Origin: Sphingomonas echinoides
GTDB taxonomy: Bacteria; Pseudomonadota; Alphaproteobacteria; Sphingomonadales; Sphingomonadaceae
Direction of reading: 5' to 3'
NCBI RefSeq assembly: GCF_029623395.1
Contig: NZ_JAPYKK010000004.1
Coordinates: forward strand, 1-64,000
DNA: 64,000 nt
In this document: positions 25,017 to 34,208 of the stretch, in pieces
How the letters are laid out: every line of letters starts with the position of its first letter
How positions within the stretch are numbered: the stretch's first letter is position 1
Program-made: the position numbers and the translations under genes
The notes under the pieces: model-generated
Databases searched by the model: none
What the model was told of the DNA's origin: nothing
The model's input: the letters and a program-made list of their open reading frames with translations, nothing else

Positions 25017-26744
25017 ATGGCCACTCAGCCAAACCCAACCCGCGACGATTTCGCGGCACTCCTCGAACTCACGCTCGGCGGCGCTGACAGCTTCGAGGGA
25101 CGCGTTGTCAAGGGCACCGTCACCGGAATCGAGAACGACCTCGCCGTCATCGACGTCGGCCTCAAGTCGGAAGGCCGCGTGCCGCTTCGCGAATTCGCGA
25201 TGCCCGGCCAGAAGGCGGACCTCAAGATCGGTGACGAAGTCGAAGTGTTCGTCGACCGCGTCGAGAACGTCCACGGCGAAGCGATGCTGTCGCGCGACCG
25301 CGCACGCCGCGAAGCCGCATGGGACACGCTCGAAACCGAATTCGCCAAGTCGGCACGCGTCGAGGGTGTCATCTTCGGCCGCGTCAAGGGCGGCTTCACG
25401 GTCGACCTCAACGGCGCCGTGGCTTTCCTTCCTGGTTCGCAGGTCGACATCCGCCCCGTGCGCGACGTCACCCCGCTGATGGATATCCCCCAGCCCTTCC
25501 AGATCCTCAAGATGGATCGCAAGCGCGGCAACATCGTCGTGTCGCGTCGTGCGATCCTCGAAGAGACTCGCGCAGAGCAGCGTTCGGGCCTCATCCTCAG
25601 CCTCGCTGAAGGCCAGATCATCGACGGCGTCGTCAAGAACATCACCGATTACGGTGCGTTCGTTGACCTCGGCGGCATCGACGGTCTGCTGCACGTCACC
25701 GATCTCAGCTACAAGCGCGTCGGCCATCCTTCGGAAGTTCTCAACATCGGCGACACCGTCCGTGTTCAGATCATCCGCATCAACAAGGACACGCAGCGTA
25801 TCTCGCTCGGCATGAAGCAGCTCGAGAGCGATCCGTGGGAGGGCGCAGCAGCAAAGTACCCGGTTGGTGCCAAGCTCACCGGCCGCGTCACGAACATCAC
25901 CGAATATGGTGCGTTCGTCGAGCTGGAGCCGGGCATCGAAGGCCTGGTGCACGTTTCGGAAATGTCCTGGACCAAGAAGAACGTCCACCCGGGCAAGATC
26001 GTATCGACCTCGCAGGAAGTCGACGTCGTGGTTATCGAGGTCGATCCCGACAAGCGTCGCATCTCGCTTGGCCTCAAGCAGGCGATCAACAACCCGTGGG
26101 AGGCCTTCGCTGAAGCGCATCCAATCGGTTCGACCGTCGAAGGCGAAGTCAAGAACGCGACCGAATTCGGTCTGTTCATCGGCCTCGACAACGACGTCGA
26201 CGGCATGGTCCACATGTCGGACATCGCCTGGGGCGTGTCGGGCGAGGACGCGCTCAACTTGCATCGCAAGGGCGAGGTCGTTCAGGCGATCGTGCTCGAC
26301 ATCGATGCCGAGAAGGAGCGTATCTCGCTTGGCATGAAGCAGCTCGAGCGTGGCGCCCCGGCGGCAGGCACGGTTGCAGCAGGCGGCAATGCGTCGTCGG
26401 GCCTCAACAAGAACGCGATCGTCACCGTCACGGTGCTCGAAGTGCGCGATGCCGGTCTCGAAGTGCAGGTCGGTGACGACGGCGCAACGGGCTTCATCAA
26501 GCGGACCGATCTCGGCCGCGATCGTGACGAGCAGCGTCCGGAGCGTTTCCAGGTCGCGCAGAAGTTCGATGCGATGGTGACCGGTTTCGATCGTTCCAAG
26601 AAGCCGACTTTCTCGATCAAGGCGATGCAGATCTCCGAAGAGAAGCAGGCCGTGGCACAGTATGGCTCGTCCGACTCGGGCGCGTCGCTGGGCGACATCT
26701 TGGGCGCAGCGCTCAAGGCACAGAACAGCGATACCAAGAAGTAA
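25017..26744 (+). CDS. rpsA: 30S ribosomal protein S1
   Basis: The 575-residue protein has six S1 (OB-fold) repeats; the repeats in the middle carry the familiar ITDYGAFVDLGGIDGLLHVTD-like and ITEYGAFVELEPGIEGLVHVSE pattern. It binds mRNA on the small subunit to help initiation. The ATG at 25017 (MATQPNPTRDDF) has AGGAA about 12 nt upstream; an in-frame extension from 24927 lacks family similarity. The codon use is visibly more biased than neighbours, as for a highly expressed gene. Followed by a strong terminator. Confidence 0.98.
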   Translation: MATQPNPTRDDFAALLELTLGGADSFEGRVVKGTVTGIENDLAVIDVGLKSEGRVPLREFAMPGQKADLKIGDEVEVFVDRVENVHGEAMLSRDRARREAAWDTLETEFAKSARVEGVIFGRVKGGFTVDLNGAVAFLPGSQVDIRPVRDVTPLMDIPQPFQILKMDRKRGNIVVSRRAILEETRAEQRSGLILSLAEGQIIDGVVKNITDYGAFVDLGGIDGLLHVTDLSYKRVGHPSEVLNIGDTVRVQIIRINKDTQRISLGMKQLESDPWEGAAAKYPVGAKLTGRVTNITEYGAFVELEPGIEGLVHVSEMSWTKKNVHPGKIVSTSQEVDVVVIEVDPDKRRISLGLKQAINNPWEAFAEAHPIGSTVEGEVKNATEFGLFIGLDNDVDGMVHMSDIAWGVSGEDALNLHRKGEVVQAIVLDIDAEKERISLGMKQLERGAPAAGTVAAGGNASSGLNKNAIVTVTVLEVRDAGLEVQVGDDGATGFIKRTDLGRDRDEQRPERFQVAQKFDAMVTGFDRSKKPTFSIKAMQISEEKQAVAQYGSSDSGASLGDILGAALKAQNSDTKK

Positions 26745-26752
26745 GACTGTTC

Positions 26753-26778
26753 GGGGGTCGTTCGAAAGAACGACCCCC
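26753..26778 (+). terminator. rpsA terminator
   Basis: A perfect 11-bp stem (26753-26763 with 26768-26778) with a GAAA tetraloop starts 8 nt after the rpsA stop. A short AT-rich stretch follows. It separates rpsA from ihfB. Confidence 0.85.
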
Positions 26779-26898
26779 ACTTAACTTATGCCGTCGTAAT
26801 TTGCCTTTGTACGTTGGTGGAGTTGCGGTAAATCAATGCCGATACGGCCTTAATCCATACCGTGGGGGCATGGTCCGTAGGGGGTGGGAAAAAACGCA

Positions 26899-27180
26899 AT
26901 GATCCGTTCCGAACTCGTAGAAATGCTCGCCAACGAAAACCCTGACCTGACGCCGCGTGATGTCGAAGCGCTGGTCACGACGTTTTTCGAAGAAATCACC
27001 AAGCGCCTCGCCATTGGCGGCCGTGTCGAACTTCGTGGCTTCGGCGCTTTCTCCACGCGCCCCCGCGACGCGCGAACGGGCCGCAACCCGCGCACCGGCG
27101 AACTCGTCGCGGTCGACGCGAAGCGTGTCCCGTATTTCAAGCCCGGCAAGGAAATGCGGCAGCGACTGAACGTCGCCTGA
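26899..27180 (+). CDS. ihfB: integration host factor subunit beta
   Basis: The 93-residue DNA-bending protein has [21 protein letters not shown] at the start and [13 protein letters not shown]...[12 protein letters not shown], including the RNP beta-arm that intercalates in the minor groove. It forms a heterodimer with IHF-alpha. The ATG at 26899 follows a GGGGTGGG purine-rich ribosome site. The position directly after rpsA is conserved in proteobacteria. Confidence 0.97.
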   Translation: MIRSELVEMLANENPDLTPRDVEALVTTFFEEITKRLAIGGRVELRGFGAFSTRPRDARTGRNPRTGELVAVDAKRVPYFKPGKEMRQRLNVA

Positions 27181-27195
27181 TCCGTTGATCTCTCT

Positions 27196-27224
27196 CGTGC
27201 GATGCGCCGAAACTCCATCGCACG
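27196..27224 (+). terminator. ihfB terminator candidate
   Basis: A 9-bp stem (27196-27204 with 27216-27224) with an 11-nt loop, 15 nt after ihfB. A TTGACG at 27226-27231, possibly the -35 of the tRNA-Leu promoter, follows immediately. There is no U-run. Confidence 0.45.
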
Positions 27225-27263
27225 CTTGACGCAGCACGTGACTTGCGCTTGGCACGGCATGTT

Positions 27264-27346
27264 GCGGACGTGGCGAAATCGGTAGACGCAGGAGACTTAA
27301 AATCTCCCTCTTCGGAATGCGGGTTCGAGTCCCGCCGTCCGCACCA
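27264..27346 (+). tRNA. tRNA-Leu (TAA anticodon)
   Basis: The 83-nt gene has acceptor GCGGACG/CGTCCGC, anticodon stem GGAGA/TCTCC around CTTAAAA (anticodon TAA), a long class II variable arm (CCTCTTCGGAATG region), T-arm GCGGG-TTCGAGT-CCCGC and an encoded CCA. It reads TTA/TTG codons. Confidence 0.97.
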
Positions 27347-27426
27347 TCCGGAATTCAAGCAGGATAACGGCCGCCAGCCCCGCATCGGGAGTGGCGCGAC
27401 CGCGGTTGCGATGGCACAGGGGCATC

Positions 27427-28908
27427 ATGCTGCTACCGCCCTCCCCCCGAACGGTCGTGTCATCGCTTCTGGTCTGTGCCGCGACACTGCTCGCAGCGTG
27501 CTCCGAAAAACCCGATAGCGGCCCCATCGTCGCAAGCGCGATCGGCGCCGCCCCTGCACTGGTCGATCCGGCCAAAGGACAGCTCGACCCATCCGCGCGC
27601 GTGTTGCTCGACTCGACCGCGCAAGGACTGGTCCGGTTCGATGCAGCGGGCCAGATCGAACCCGGTATCGCCGAACGCTGGAGCGTGATCGACAACGGTA
27701 CCAGCTACATCTTCCGCCTGCGCGACGCCGAATGGCCCGACGGGCAGGCCGTTACCGCAGCGGAAGTGGTCAAGCTCCTACGGCGCCAGCTCGTTCCCCG
27801 ATCGCGCAACATCCTTTCCCCCTTTCTCACTGCGATCGACGAGATCGTCGAGATGACCCCCGAAGTCATCGAGATCCGGCTCAAGCGCCCGCGCCCCGAT
27901 TTGCTCAAGCTGTTCGCGCAACCCGAACTCGCAATCTTCCGCGTCGCACCGTCGCAAGGCGGCAGCGGCCCTTTCCGGATCCTCGCGCAGCGCGGTCCGG
28001 TCGCACGGTTGCGGCCTGCGTTCGATCCGTCGCGCGCCGCCGATGATCAGGCTGCGGAGCCCTCGACCGACGCCAACGTCAAGTTGATCGGTGAACGGGC
28101 CGCGATGGCGATCGCGCGGTTCGATGCCGGGCTGGCGGATGTGGTCCTGGGCGGAAGCTTCGTCGACTGGCCGATCGTGCTGGAAACCCGCATCGCGCCG
28201 ATCGCGCGCCGGTTCGATCCGGCGGCGGGGTTGTTCGGGCTGGCATTCAGCAACCGGGACGGCGTGCTGGCCAATGCGGTCAATCGCGCGGCGATCGCGC
28301 GGAGCATCGACCGCGCGGGCTTCACCGCCGCCATTTCGCCGGAATGGGAATCGACGGTCCAGTTGTTGCCGGAACAGCTCGATTCCGCCGCTCCTCCGGC
28401 GCTTGCGGCGTGGACACAGGCCCCGGGCCCGGACGATCTTTCCCCCCGCGCGACGATCGATGCGTGGCGTGCCGCCAATCCGGGCACCATCACGATGCGG
28501 GTGGCGCTACCGCCCGGCCCGGGCGCGACGATCCTGTATGGCTATGTCGCGGGCGCGCTGGCGTCGCTTGGCATTGCCGCGGAACGGGTCGCACCCGATG
28601 CCCCCGCCGACTTGCGCCTGATCGACGAAGTCGCCCCGTATGACAGCGCGCGGTGGTACGTCGCGCGCGCATGCCAGCCGTGCGGCGGCGTGGCCCAGCT
28701 GGCGATCGAAGCGGCACGCGAAGCCGGTTCTCCCAGGCTTCGTTCCCAGCAAATTGCCGCTGCGGATGCGGCACTGGCGAGCGATGTCGCCTTCATTCCG
28801 ATCGCCCGGCCGCTCCGCTGGTCGCTCGTCGCGCCGCGCCTGCGGAGCTGGACCGCAAATAGCCGTGCATGGCACCCGTTGAATCATCTTCGCCCAGACA
28901 CCAATTGA
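27427..28908 (+). CDS. ABC-type peptide/solute-binding lipoprotein (SBP family 5)
   Basis: The 493-residue protein starts at ATG 27427 and has a lipobox LLAACS (Cys about residue 25). Features of family 5 extracellular solute-binding proteins include LDPSARVLLDSTAQGLVRFD, PGIAERWSVIDNGTSYIFRLRD and DGQAVTAAEVVKLLRR. These proteins hand oligopeptides or related ligands to ABC permeases, but no permease or ATPase gene is adjacent here; only a DUF4112 gene follows 6 nt downstream. It may therefore be an orphan binding protein or serve a transporter encoded elsewhere. An ATG at 27391 exists in frame but would put a charged extension before the signal. Confidence 0.8.
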   Translation: MLLPPSPRTVVSSLLVCAATLLAACSEKPDSGPIVASAIGAAPALVDPAKGQLDPSARVLLDSTAQGLVRFDAAGQIEPGIAERWSVIDNGTSYIFRLRDAEWPDGQAVTAAEVVKLLRRQLVPRSRNILSPFLTAIDEIVEMTPEVIEIRLKRPRPDLLKLFAQPELAIFRVAPSQGGSGPFRILAQRGPVARLRPAFDPSRAADDQAAEPSTDANVKLIGERAAMAIARFDAGLADVVLGGSFVDWPIVLETRIAPIARRFDPAAGLFGLAFSNRDGVLANAVNRAAIARSIDRAGFTAAISPEWESTVQLLPEQLDSAAPPALAAWTQAPGPDDLSPRATIDAWRAANPGTITMRVALPPGPGATILYGYVAGALASLGIAAERVAPDAPADLRLIDEVAPYDSARWYVARACQPCGGVAQLAIEAAREAGSPRLRSQQIAAADAALASDVAFIPIARPLRWSLVAPRLRSWTANSRAWHPLNHLRPDTN

Positions 28909-28914
28909 TACACT

Positions 28915-29349
28915 ATGGTCCAGAACACGACACGCATGTCTTCCCCGCACATCGCTGAAATGGCTGCGCGCTATGCCAGCAAGGATCCAGCGGCGGTGCG
29001 CCAGCGGATCGAGGCGATGGAGCGGCTGCTCGAAGGGCTGTTCACCATCCCGGGGCTCAACCGCAAGGTTGGCCTCGACTTCATGCTCAACATCCTGCCG
29101 ATCGGCGGAGACATCGTCGGCGCGGCGATGGGCAGCTGGATCGTGTGGGAAGCGCGCAACCTCGGCATGAGCAAGACGCAGATGGCGCGGATGTTCGGCA
29201 ATGTCGGGATCGACTTTGCGCTGGGGCTCGTTCCGTTCATCGGCGCGGTGCCCGATCTCATCTTCCGCTCGAACACGCGCAATTTGAAGATCATCAAGCG
29301 CCATCTCGACAAGCACCACCCCGCCCTTGCGGTCGTCGATCAGGCGTAG
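28915..29349 (+). CDS. DUF4112 domain protein
   Basis: The 144-residue protein has two amphipathic/hydrophobic hairpin segments (IPGLNRKVGLDFMLNILPIGGDIVGAAMGSWIVWEA and GNVGIDFALGLVPFIGAVPDL), the LPIGGD and VPFIGAVPDLIF motifs defining DUF4112, a small membrane-associated family of unknown function. An internal ATG (codon 8) is an alternative start. It follows the solute-binding protein gene by 6 nt. Confidence 0.85.
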   Translation: MVQNTTRMSSPHIAEMAARYASKDPAAVRQRIEAMERLLEGLFTIPGLNRKVGLDFMLNILPIGGDIVGAAMGSWIVWEARNLGMSKTQMARMFGNVGIDFALGLVPFIGAVPDLIFRSNTRNLKIIKRHLDKHHPALAVVDQA

Positions 29350-29362
29350 GCGACGCGGCGCT

Positions 29363-30070
29363 TCAGGCTTTCCCCCGCCATATTTTGACGGCGGTCCCAG
29401 CGGGCACGCCGCCCGAGCTGGTATGGCATGGCTCGTACGCAAAGCGCTTGTCGAGACATAGCCACAGCTCGTCCAGCCACCCGCGCTTGTTGACCGTCAC
29501 CCGCACGGCCTCGGCTGGCAGGCCGGGATTGGCGCGCGCCATCGCCGCCGCAATCTGTCCGGCGTTCAACGGACCACGAGACATCGCGCGCATGTCGGGA
29601 AAGCGCAGCCTGCCGTAAAGCCCGGTCGATCGCGCAAAATAAGCATCGGGCGTAATTCCCATGCACGTGCCGTGCTTCGCCCATTCATGCTGGATCAGTT
29701 GCGGCGAGGGCGTCGCGCAGACGGTACGGCGGATCAGGGTGGCGGGCAGCACCGGGGTCGCGGCGCAATATTGCGGCCAATCCTTGCCCACGCCATCGGG
29801 CCACAACCCGTGAAGCGTGAACCCGAAGCGGTTGCCGCTACGGCACTGGAAGCGCGCTTGCGGGTCGCGCGCGTTGGCGTGGCAATATTCCGGCGCCCAA
29901 GTGAGCGCGAGCGTATACCCGCCGATCGGGAGGATCCGTTGCGGCTGGCTCTCCGTCGCCACGTCGGGATGCGGTCGCGGGAGCGTCGCAGGAACGCGGC
30001 ACTGCTCGGTTTGCGCAAAAGCGACGCCGGGTGCGACGAGCATCGCGACGGCGATCAGAACGGGTTTCAT
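29363..30070 (-). CDS. ribonuclease T2 family protein
   Basis: The 235-residue exported enzyme has a signal peptide ending GVAFA and both conserved active-site segments of the RNase T2 family: FTLHGLWPDG (CAS I, His about 84) and HEWAKHGTC (CAS II, about 130). It should cleave RNA to 2',3'-cyclic then 3'-phosphates in the periplasm. Disulfide cysteines are present. The ATG overlaps the stop of the membrane protein upstream by 4 nt. A role in scavenging nucleotides fits the phosphatase-rich neighbourhood but is inference. Confidence 0.92.
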   Translation of the reverse strand: MKPVLIAVAMLVAPGVAFAQTEQCRVPATLPRPHPDVATESQPQRILPIGGYTLALTWAPEYCHANARDPQARFQCRSGNRFGFTLHGLWPDGVGKDWPQYCAATPVLPATLIRRTVCATPSPQLIQHEWAKHGTCMGITPDAYFARSTGLYGRLRFPDMRAMSRGPLNAGQIAAAMARANPGLPAEAVRVTVNKRGWLDELWLCLDKRFAYEPCHTSSGGVPAGTAVKIWRGKA

Positions 30071-30492
30071 GCTGCGGTTTCTCCAAACCATGCGCGCGCG
30101 TCCGGCTTGAACATCTGCCAGACCGCAATTCCGTTGAGCACCAATCCAACGATCCCGAGCACGCCCGAGACGCCAGGCTGCATCTTCCCGGTCCCAGCGG
30201 CGCTGAGCATCGTGACGAGCACCAGCGCGAAGAAGGCGGTGACGATCCACTTCGCGACGACCGCGCGGCGCCGCGCCACGAAGAACCACAGCGTCAGCGA
30301 GATCGCGATGCTGATCGCAGTGCCGATCAACAGCATCGAAAGGGCGAACCCAGGCCCCAACTGCCGCGCCCCGGGGTTTTCCACCAGCCGGCCGATCGAT
30401 TGGTCCCACGAGAGAGCCATGTTGATCAGCCCGATGACGACGGCACCGAGATAGCATCGCTCGAACCAGACGATGGAGATAGGTCGTTGCAT
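30067..30492 (-). CDS. four-helix membrane protein of unknown function
   Basis: The 141-residue protein has four hydrophobic segments (about 9-28, 47-70, 79-100, 107-127), no signal peptide and no recognised motif. ATGA overlap with the RNase T2 gene shows coupling. A 61-nt gap separates it from nadC on the same strand. Confidence 0.7.
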   Translation of the reverse strand: MQRPISIVWFERCYLGAVVIGLINMALSWDQSIGRLVENPGARQLGPGFALSMLLIGTAISIAISLTLWFFVARRRAVVAKWIVTAFFALVLVTMLSAAGTGKMQPGVSGVLGIVGLVLNGIAVWQMFKPDARAWFGETAA

Positions 30493-30553
30493 GAGTCGTT
30501 TCCCCCAAAACGATGACCGCCAGCTTAGCGCGATCGTGTGGCAGCGCCAGCGG

Positions 30554-31411
30554 TTACGGCTGCGCGGTGAAGTCCAGCCCCAGGTCGACCGCGGGCGCGG
30601 ACTGGGTCAGCCTGCCGACGCTGATGAAGGTCACCCCCGTCTCGGCGATCGCGCGAATGGTGTCGAGCCGGACGCCGCCGGAGGCCTCGGTCGGCACGCG
30701 TCCGCCGACCTGCGCAACCGCGCGGGCGAGGGTCGCGGTGTCCATGTTGTCGAGCAGCAGATGCGTCGCGCCAGCATTCAGCGCGGGGGCGATCTGGTCG
30801 AGCGTGTCGACTTCGACGATGATCCGCGCGATCCCCGCCGACACCGCCCGCGCCACCGCGGCGGCAACCCCGCCCGCGACCGCGACGTGATTGTCCTTGA
30901 TCATCGCGGCGTCCCACAACCCCATCCGATGGTTGGTCGCGCCGCCCATCCGCGTCGCGTATTTCTCGAGCCGCCGGAGCCCCGGAATGGTCTTGCGCGT
31001 GTCGAGCAAAGTCGCGCCCGTCCCCGCAATCGCATCGACATAGGTCCGCGTCAGCGTCGCGATCCCCGACAGATGTTGCACCGTGTTAAGCGCGGAGCGC
31101 TCCGCGGTGAGCAACGCGCGGGCGTTGCCCGACAGGCGCAGCACGTCGCTCCCCGCCGCGACCCGGTCGCCATCCTCGACCAACCGTTCGATCGTCACGC
31201 CCGGATCGAGCGCGCGGAACACCGCTTCGGCGATCGGCAGCCCCGCGACGACGATCGCCTCGCGGCTGTCCATCACCCCGGTGAAGCGCGCGTCCGCCGG
31301 GATTACCGCCTGCGCGGTGATGTCCCCCGCGTCGCCCATGTCTTCAGCCAGCGTGGCCGCGACAAAAGTGCCGAGGTCGAAGCCGTCGAGCGTAAAGGAA
31401 TGGTCGGTCAT
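30554..31411 (-). CDS. nadC: nicotinate-nucleotide pyrophosphorylase (carboxylating)
   Basis: The 285-residue enzyme turns quinolinate and PRPP into nicotinate mononucleotide in de novo NAD synthesis. Motifs are LDTRKTIPGLRRLEKYA (about 136), GGATNHRMGLWDAAMIKDNH (about 157) and EVDTLDQI (about 201). nadA lies about 1 kb away on the same strand, separated by a Crp/Fnr regulator on the other strand; nadB is not in the window. Confidence 0.95.
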   Translation of the reverse strand: MTDHSFTLDGFDLGTFVAATLAEDMGDAGDITAQAVIPADARFTGVMDSREAIVVAGLPIAEAVFRALDPGVTIERLVEDGDRVAAGSDVLRLSGNARALLTAERSALNTVQHLSGIATLTRTYVDAIAGTGATLLDTRKTIPGLRRLEKYATRMGGATNHRMGLWDAAMIKDNHVAVAGGVAAAVARAVSAGIARIIVEVDTLDQIAPALNAGATHLLLDNMDTATLARAVAQVGGRVPTEASGGVRLDTIRAIAETGVTFISVGRLTQSAPAVDLGLDFTAQP

Positions 31412-31680
31412 AGCCTTGCGTAGCCAAAACGGCCGTGCCGGTCAGCCTGAAAATCACGCCGTATCCCACACCGCTGTATCGCACCCGCAGCACTATCCCG
31501 ATCGGCTGATTGACGGTATTTAACATTCGATAATCACGCGGTACCGAACGCATGTTTTCATGCGGAGCGGCAGCCTTCATTAAATAGTGCATTTGGTTTG
31601 GCATTGTCGAAAGCTGTTGTAACAACTACGTAAACTTAAATTGCTTACAGTTTAAACCTCATTTTTCCTACTGGGACGTA

Positions 31681-32409
31681 ATGACAGATCCCTCGGTACA
31701 TGACGTGTTGATTACCCAACTTTCGCGCTACGGAACACTTGATCCAACCGATCATGCCGCGATTCGCGAATTGCTCCTGACGACGCGCCAGATTGACGCA
31801 TCCGCTTACATCGTGCGCGATGGGGAGAAGCCGGTGCGTTGCGCGTTTATCATGTCGGGATTCACCTACTGCCAACGGTTGACCAGAACCGGCGCCCGCC
31901 AAGTCATATCGCTCCAGATTCCGGGCGATTTTGTCGATTTACAAAACCTGTGGTTCGACGAATCCGATCATAACGCCCAGGCGCTCACGCGTGCGGAAGT
32001 GGTCCACGTCGACATTCAGGCGCTCCGGGATCTCGCCTCGACGCGCCCCGCGATTGCGCGGGTACTATGGCGGATCACGCTCACCGAATCCTCACGATTA
32101 CGCGAATGGATCGTCAACATCGGGCGACGGGATGCGCACACGCGAGTCGGCCATCTGCTTTGCGAATTCTCGCTGCGACGCGCCGTCGCCGGGGTTCCGC
32201 GGGACCAGTCGGACTATCTACCGATGACGCAGGAACAGCTCGGCGACGCCGTCGGATTGACGGCGGTCCACGTCAACCGCGTGCTTAAAGGGCTTGCACA
32301 ACGCGGGCTGATCGAGCGGGACCGCCGCCAGATCCGGATCATCGACTGGGCCGGCTTGCGCGACGCGAGCGATTTCAACCCGCGCTACCTGCACCTGCCC
32401 CTGCCCTGA
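31681..32409 (+). CDS. Crp/Fnr family transcriptional regulator
   Basis: The 242-residue protein has an N-terminal cyclic-nucleotide-binding-like beta barrel (about 15-120; the cNMP phosphate-cassette arginine is not obvious) and a C-terminal winged helix-turn-helix, MTQEQLGDAVGLTAVHVNRVLKGLAQRGLI (about 183-212). It has no Fnr-type N-terminal cysteines. The 269-nt upstream spacer becomes AT-rich just before the ATG and includes GTTG-TAA-CAAC (31615-31625), a possible operator. It lies divergent to nadC and convergent to nadA, but nothing shows it controls them. Confidence 0.85.
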   Translation: MTDPSVHDVLITQLSRYGTLDPTDHAAIRELLLTTRQIDASAYIVRDGEKPVRCAFIMSGFTYCQRLTRTGARQVISLQIPGDFVDLQNLWFDESDHNAQALTRAEVVHVDIQALRDLASTRPAIARVLWRITLTESSRLREWIVNIGRRDAHTRVGHLLCEFSLRRAVAGVPRDQSDYLPMTQEQLGDAVGLTAVHVNRVLKGLAQRGLIERDRRQIRIIDWAGLRDASDFNPRYLHLPLP

Positions 32410-32436
32410 CCGAACCGTTCCCAGAGGCCGCGCGAG

Positions 32437-33447
32437 TCAGTCCCCCGATACGCGCAGCGGGCCAAGGTCGCCCATCCCGACCGTCCCGCTCGCCATCGCG
32501 AGCATTGCGTCGAGGCTCTTCTTCGCGCGCAGCCGCAGACCTTCTTCAATCTCGATCCGCGGACTGAGGTCGCGAAGCGCGACGTACAGCTTTTCCATCG
32601 TGTTGAGCGCCATGTACGGGCAGATGTTGCAATTGCAGTTGCCGTCCGCCCCCGGCGCCCCGATGAAATTCTTGAGCGGCGCCGCTTTCTCCATCTGGTG
32701 GATGATATGCGGCTCGGTCGCGACGATCAGCGTATCGCCCGGCATCGCATCCGCAAACGCGAGAATCCCGCTGGTCGACCCGACATAATCGGCATGGTCG
32801 AGGATGTACGGCGGGCATTCGGGATGCGCCGCGACCGGTGCGCCCGGATGCTGCAGTTGCAGCTTGAGCAGCTCGGTCTCGCTGAACGCCTCGTGCACGA
32901 TGCACACGCCCGGCCACAGCAGCATCTCGCGCCCGGTCTTGCGCGCGAGATACCCGCCGAGGTTCTTGTCCGGCCCGAAGATGATCTTCTGGTCGAGCGG
33001 GATCTGGCTGAGGATCTTCTCGGCCGACGACGACGTGACGATCACGTCGGACAACGCCTTCACCTCGGTCGAGCAGTTGATGTAGGTCAGCGCGATGTGA
33101 TCGGGATGCGCCGCGCGGAACGCGGCGAACTGGTCGGGCGGGCAACTGTCCTCCAGGCTGCACCCGGCATCCAGATCGGGGAGCACGACGATCTTCTCGG
33201 GGCTGAGGATCTTCGCGGTTTCCGCCATGAAGCGCACCCCGCAGAACGCGATGACGTCGGCATCGGTCGCCGCTGCCTTCTTCGACAGGTCGAGGCTGTC
33301 CCCGACGAAATCGGCGAGGTCCTGAATTTCGGGCTTCTGATAATAATGCGCCAGAATCACCGCGTTGCGATCCTTGCGCAACCGGTCGATCTCCGCACGC
33401 AGGTCGAGCCCCGTCAACGTTCCGCCAATACCACCGCGTGCGTCCAT
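32437..33447 (-). CDS. nadA: quinolinate synthase
   Basis: The 336-residue Fe-S enzyme condenses iminoaspartate and dihydroxyacetone phosphate to quinolinate. HYYQKPEIQDLADFVGDSL near the start, INCSTEVKALSDVIVTSS (about 124), HPECP (about 207) and CNCNICPYMALNTMEKL (about 273) provide the conserved cluster cysteines. ATG 33447 is preferred because GGGAGG lies 6 nt upstream; ATG 33453 is directly against that site. The stop is 27 nt from the convergent Crp/Fnr gene. Confidence 0.95.
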   Translation of the reverse strand: MDARGGIGGTLTGLDLRAEIDRLRKDRNAVILAHYYQKPEIQDLADFVGDSLDLSKKAAATDADVIAFCGVRFMAETAKILSPEKIVVLPDLDAGCSLEDSCPPDQFAAFRAAHPDHIALTYINCSTEVKALSDVIVTSSSAEKILSQIPLDQKIIFGPDKNLGGYLARKTGREMLLWPGVCIVHEAFSETELLKLQLQHPGAPVAAHPECPPYILDHADYVGSTSGILAFADAMPGDTLIVATEPHIIHQMEKAAPLKNFIGAPGADGNCNCNICPYMALNTMEKLYVALRDLSPRIEIEEGLRLRAKKSLDAMLAMASGTVGMGDLGPLRVSGD

Positions 33448-33524
33448 GAGCATCCTCCCGCCTTTACAGCGGTGCACATGGCCCCGGCGGCGGCGGCGAT
33501 CAACCCATCACGGTACACCCATGA

Positions 33525-34208
33525 TTAGCGGCGGTTACCCAGCACCTCCGCGATCGAGCGCGTGGTGTCCCAAACTTCGCTATTGTCGTGCGCCTCGTCG
33601 GCGAAACGCACCTTCACGGTCGCGTCCAGGCCAGCGGCGCTCAACGGCAGCGCGAAGCTTCGCTCCACCGCGCGGCGGGTCGCATCGCGCGCAAACTTCA
33701 TCGGCACCGGCTCATGCGCCTGGCGAATCAACTCGCGCTGCCCGGCGGCCCGGTTCGCCGCCTGCAATCTGGCGTCCGCGTCGCTGATCGCGGACAGCAG
33801 ACCACCCTCGCCATATTCGCGGATTTGCGTCAGGTCGATCTGCGGCGGCGAGACCTCGATCGGCGGGAGCGTCACGCCCAGCGTCCGGGTCTTGGCGTCC
33901 CACGTCACGTCGCGCGCGGTCAGCTTCGCCATGTCGACGCGATATTCGACATTGCCGGGCATGATCAGCGTCTTCTGGCTCGTCAGGCCATATTGAGACT
34001 GGGTCGAGGTCGATACCGCGACATAGCGCGCCGCAAAGGCGGAAAGTCGGTTCTGCTCGCGCAGGCCCTGCAACGATCCACTCACGATCGTCACCGGGTC
34101 GGGGCCAGCCAGCTTGTGCTCGACCATCGCCCCAAGGCCCCAGAACAGCGCGAGCACGAACAGCGCGAGCAGCGCCAGCGCGCCCGCGAATTTCCCTAGA
34201 AAGCTCAT
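33525..34208 (-). CDS. DUF4230 membrane-anchored protein
   Basis: The 227-residue protein has one N-terminal membrane anchor (residues 7-29) and a periplasmic domain with SQYGLTSQKTLIMPGNVEYRVDM (about 70-95) and LGVTLPPIEVSPPQID, which fits DUF4230. Function unknown. The ATG at 34208 overlaps the stop of the hydrolase gene upstream by 4 nt. Confidence 0.8.
   Translation of the reverse strand: MSFLGKFAGALALLALFVLALFWGLGAMVEHKLAGPDPVTIVSGSLQGLREQNRLSAFAARYVAVSTSTQSQYGLTSQKTLIMPGNVEYRVDMAKLTARDVTWDAKTRTLGVTLPPIEVSPPQIDLTQIREYGEGGLLSAISDADARLQAANRAAGQRELIRQAHEPVPMKFARDATRRAVERSFALPLSAAGLDATVKVRFADEAHDNSEVWDTTRSIAEVLGNRR

Noticed and set aside
24999-26780. Long minus-strand open frame opposite rpsA
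   Set aside because: Repeats in it mirror the S1 repeats of rpsA; no independent features.
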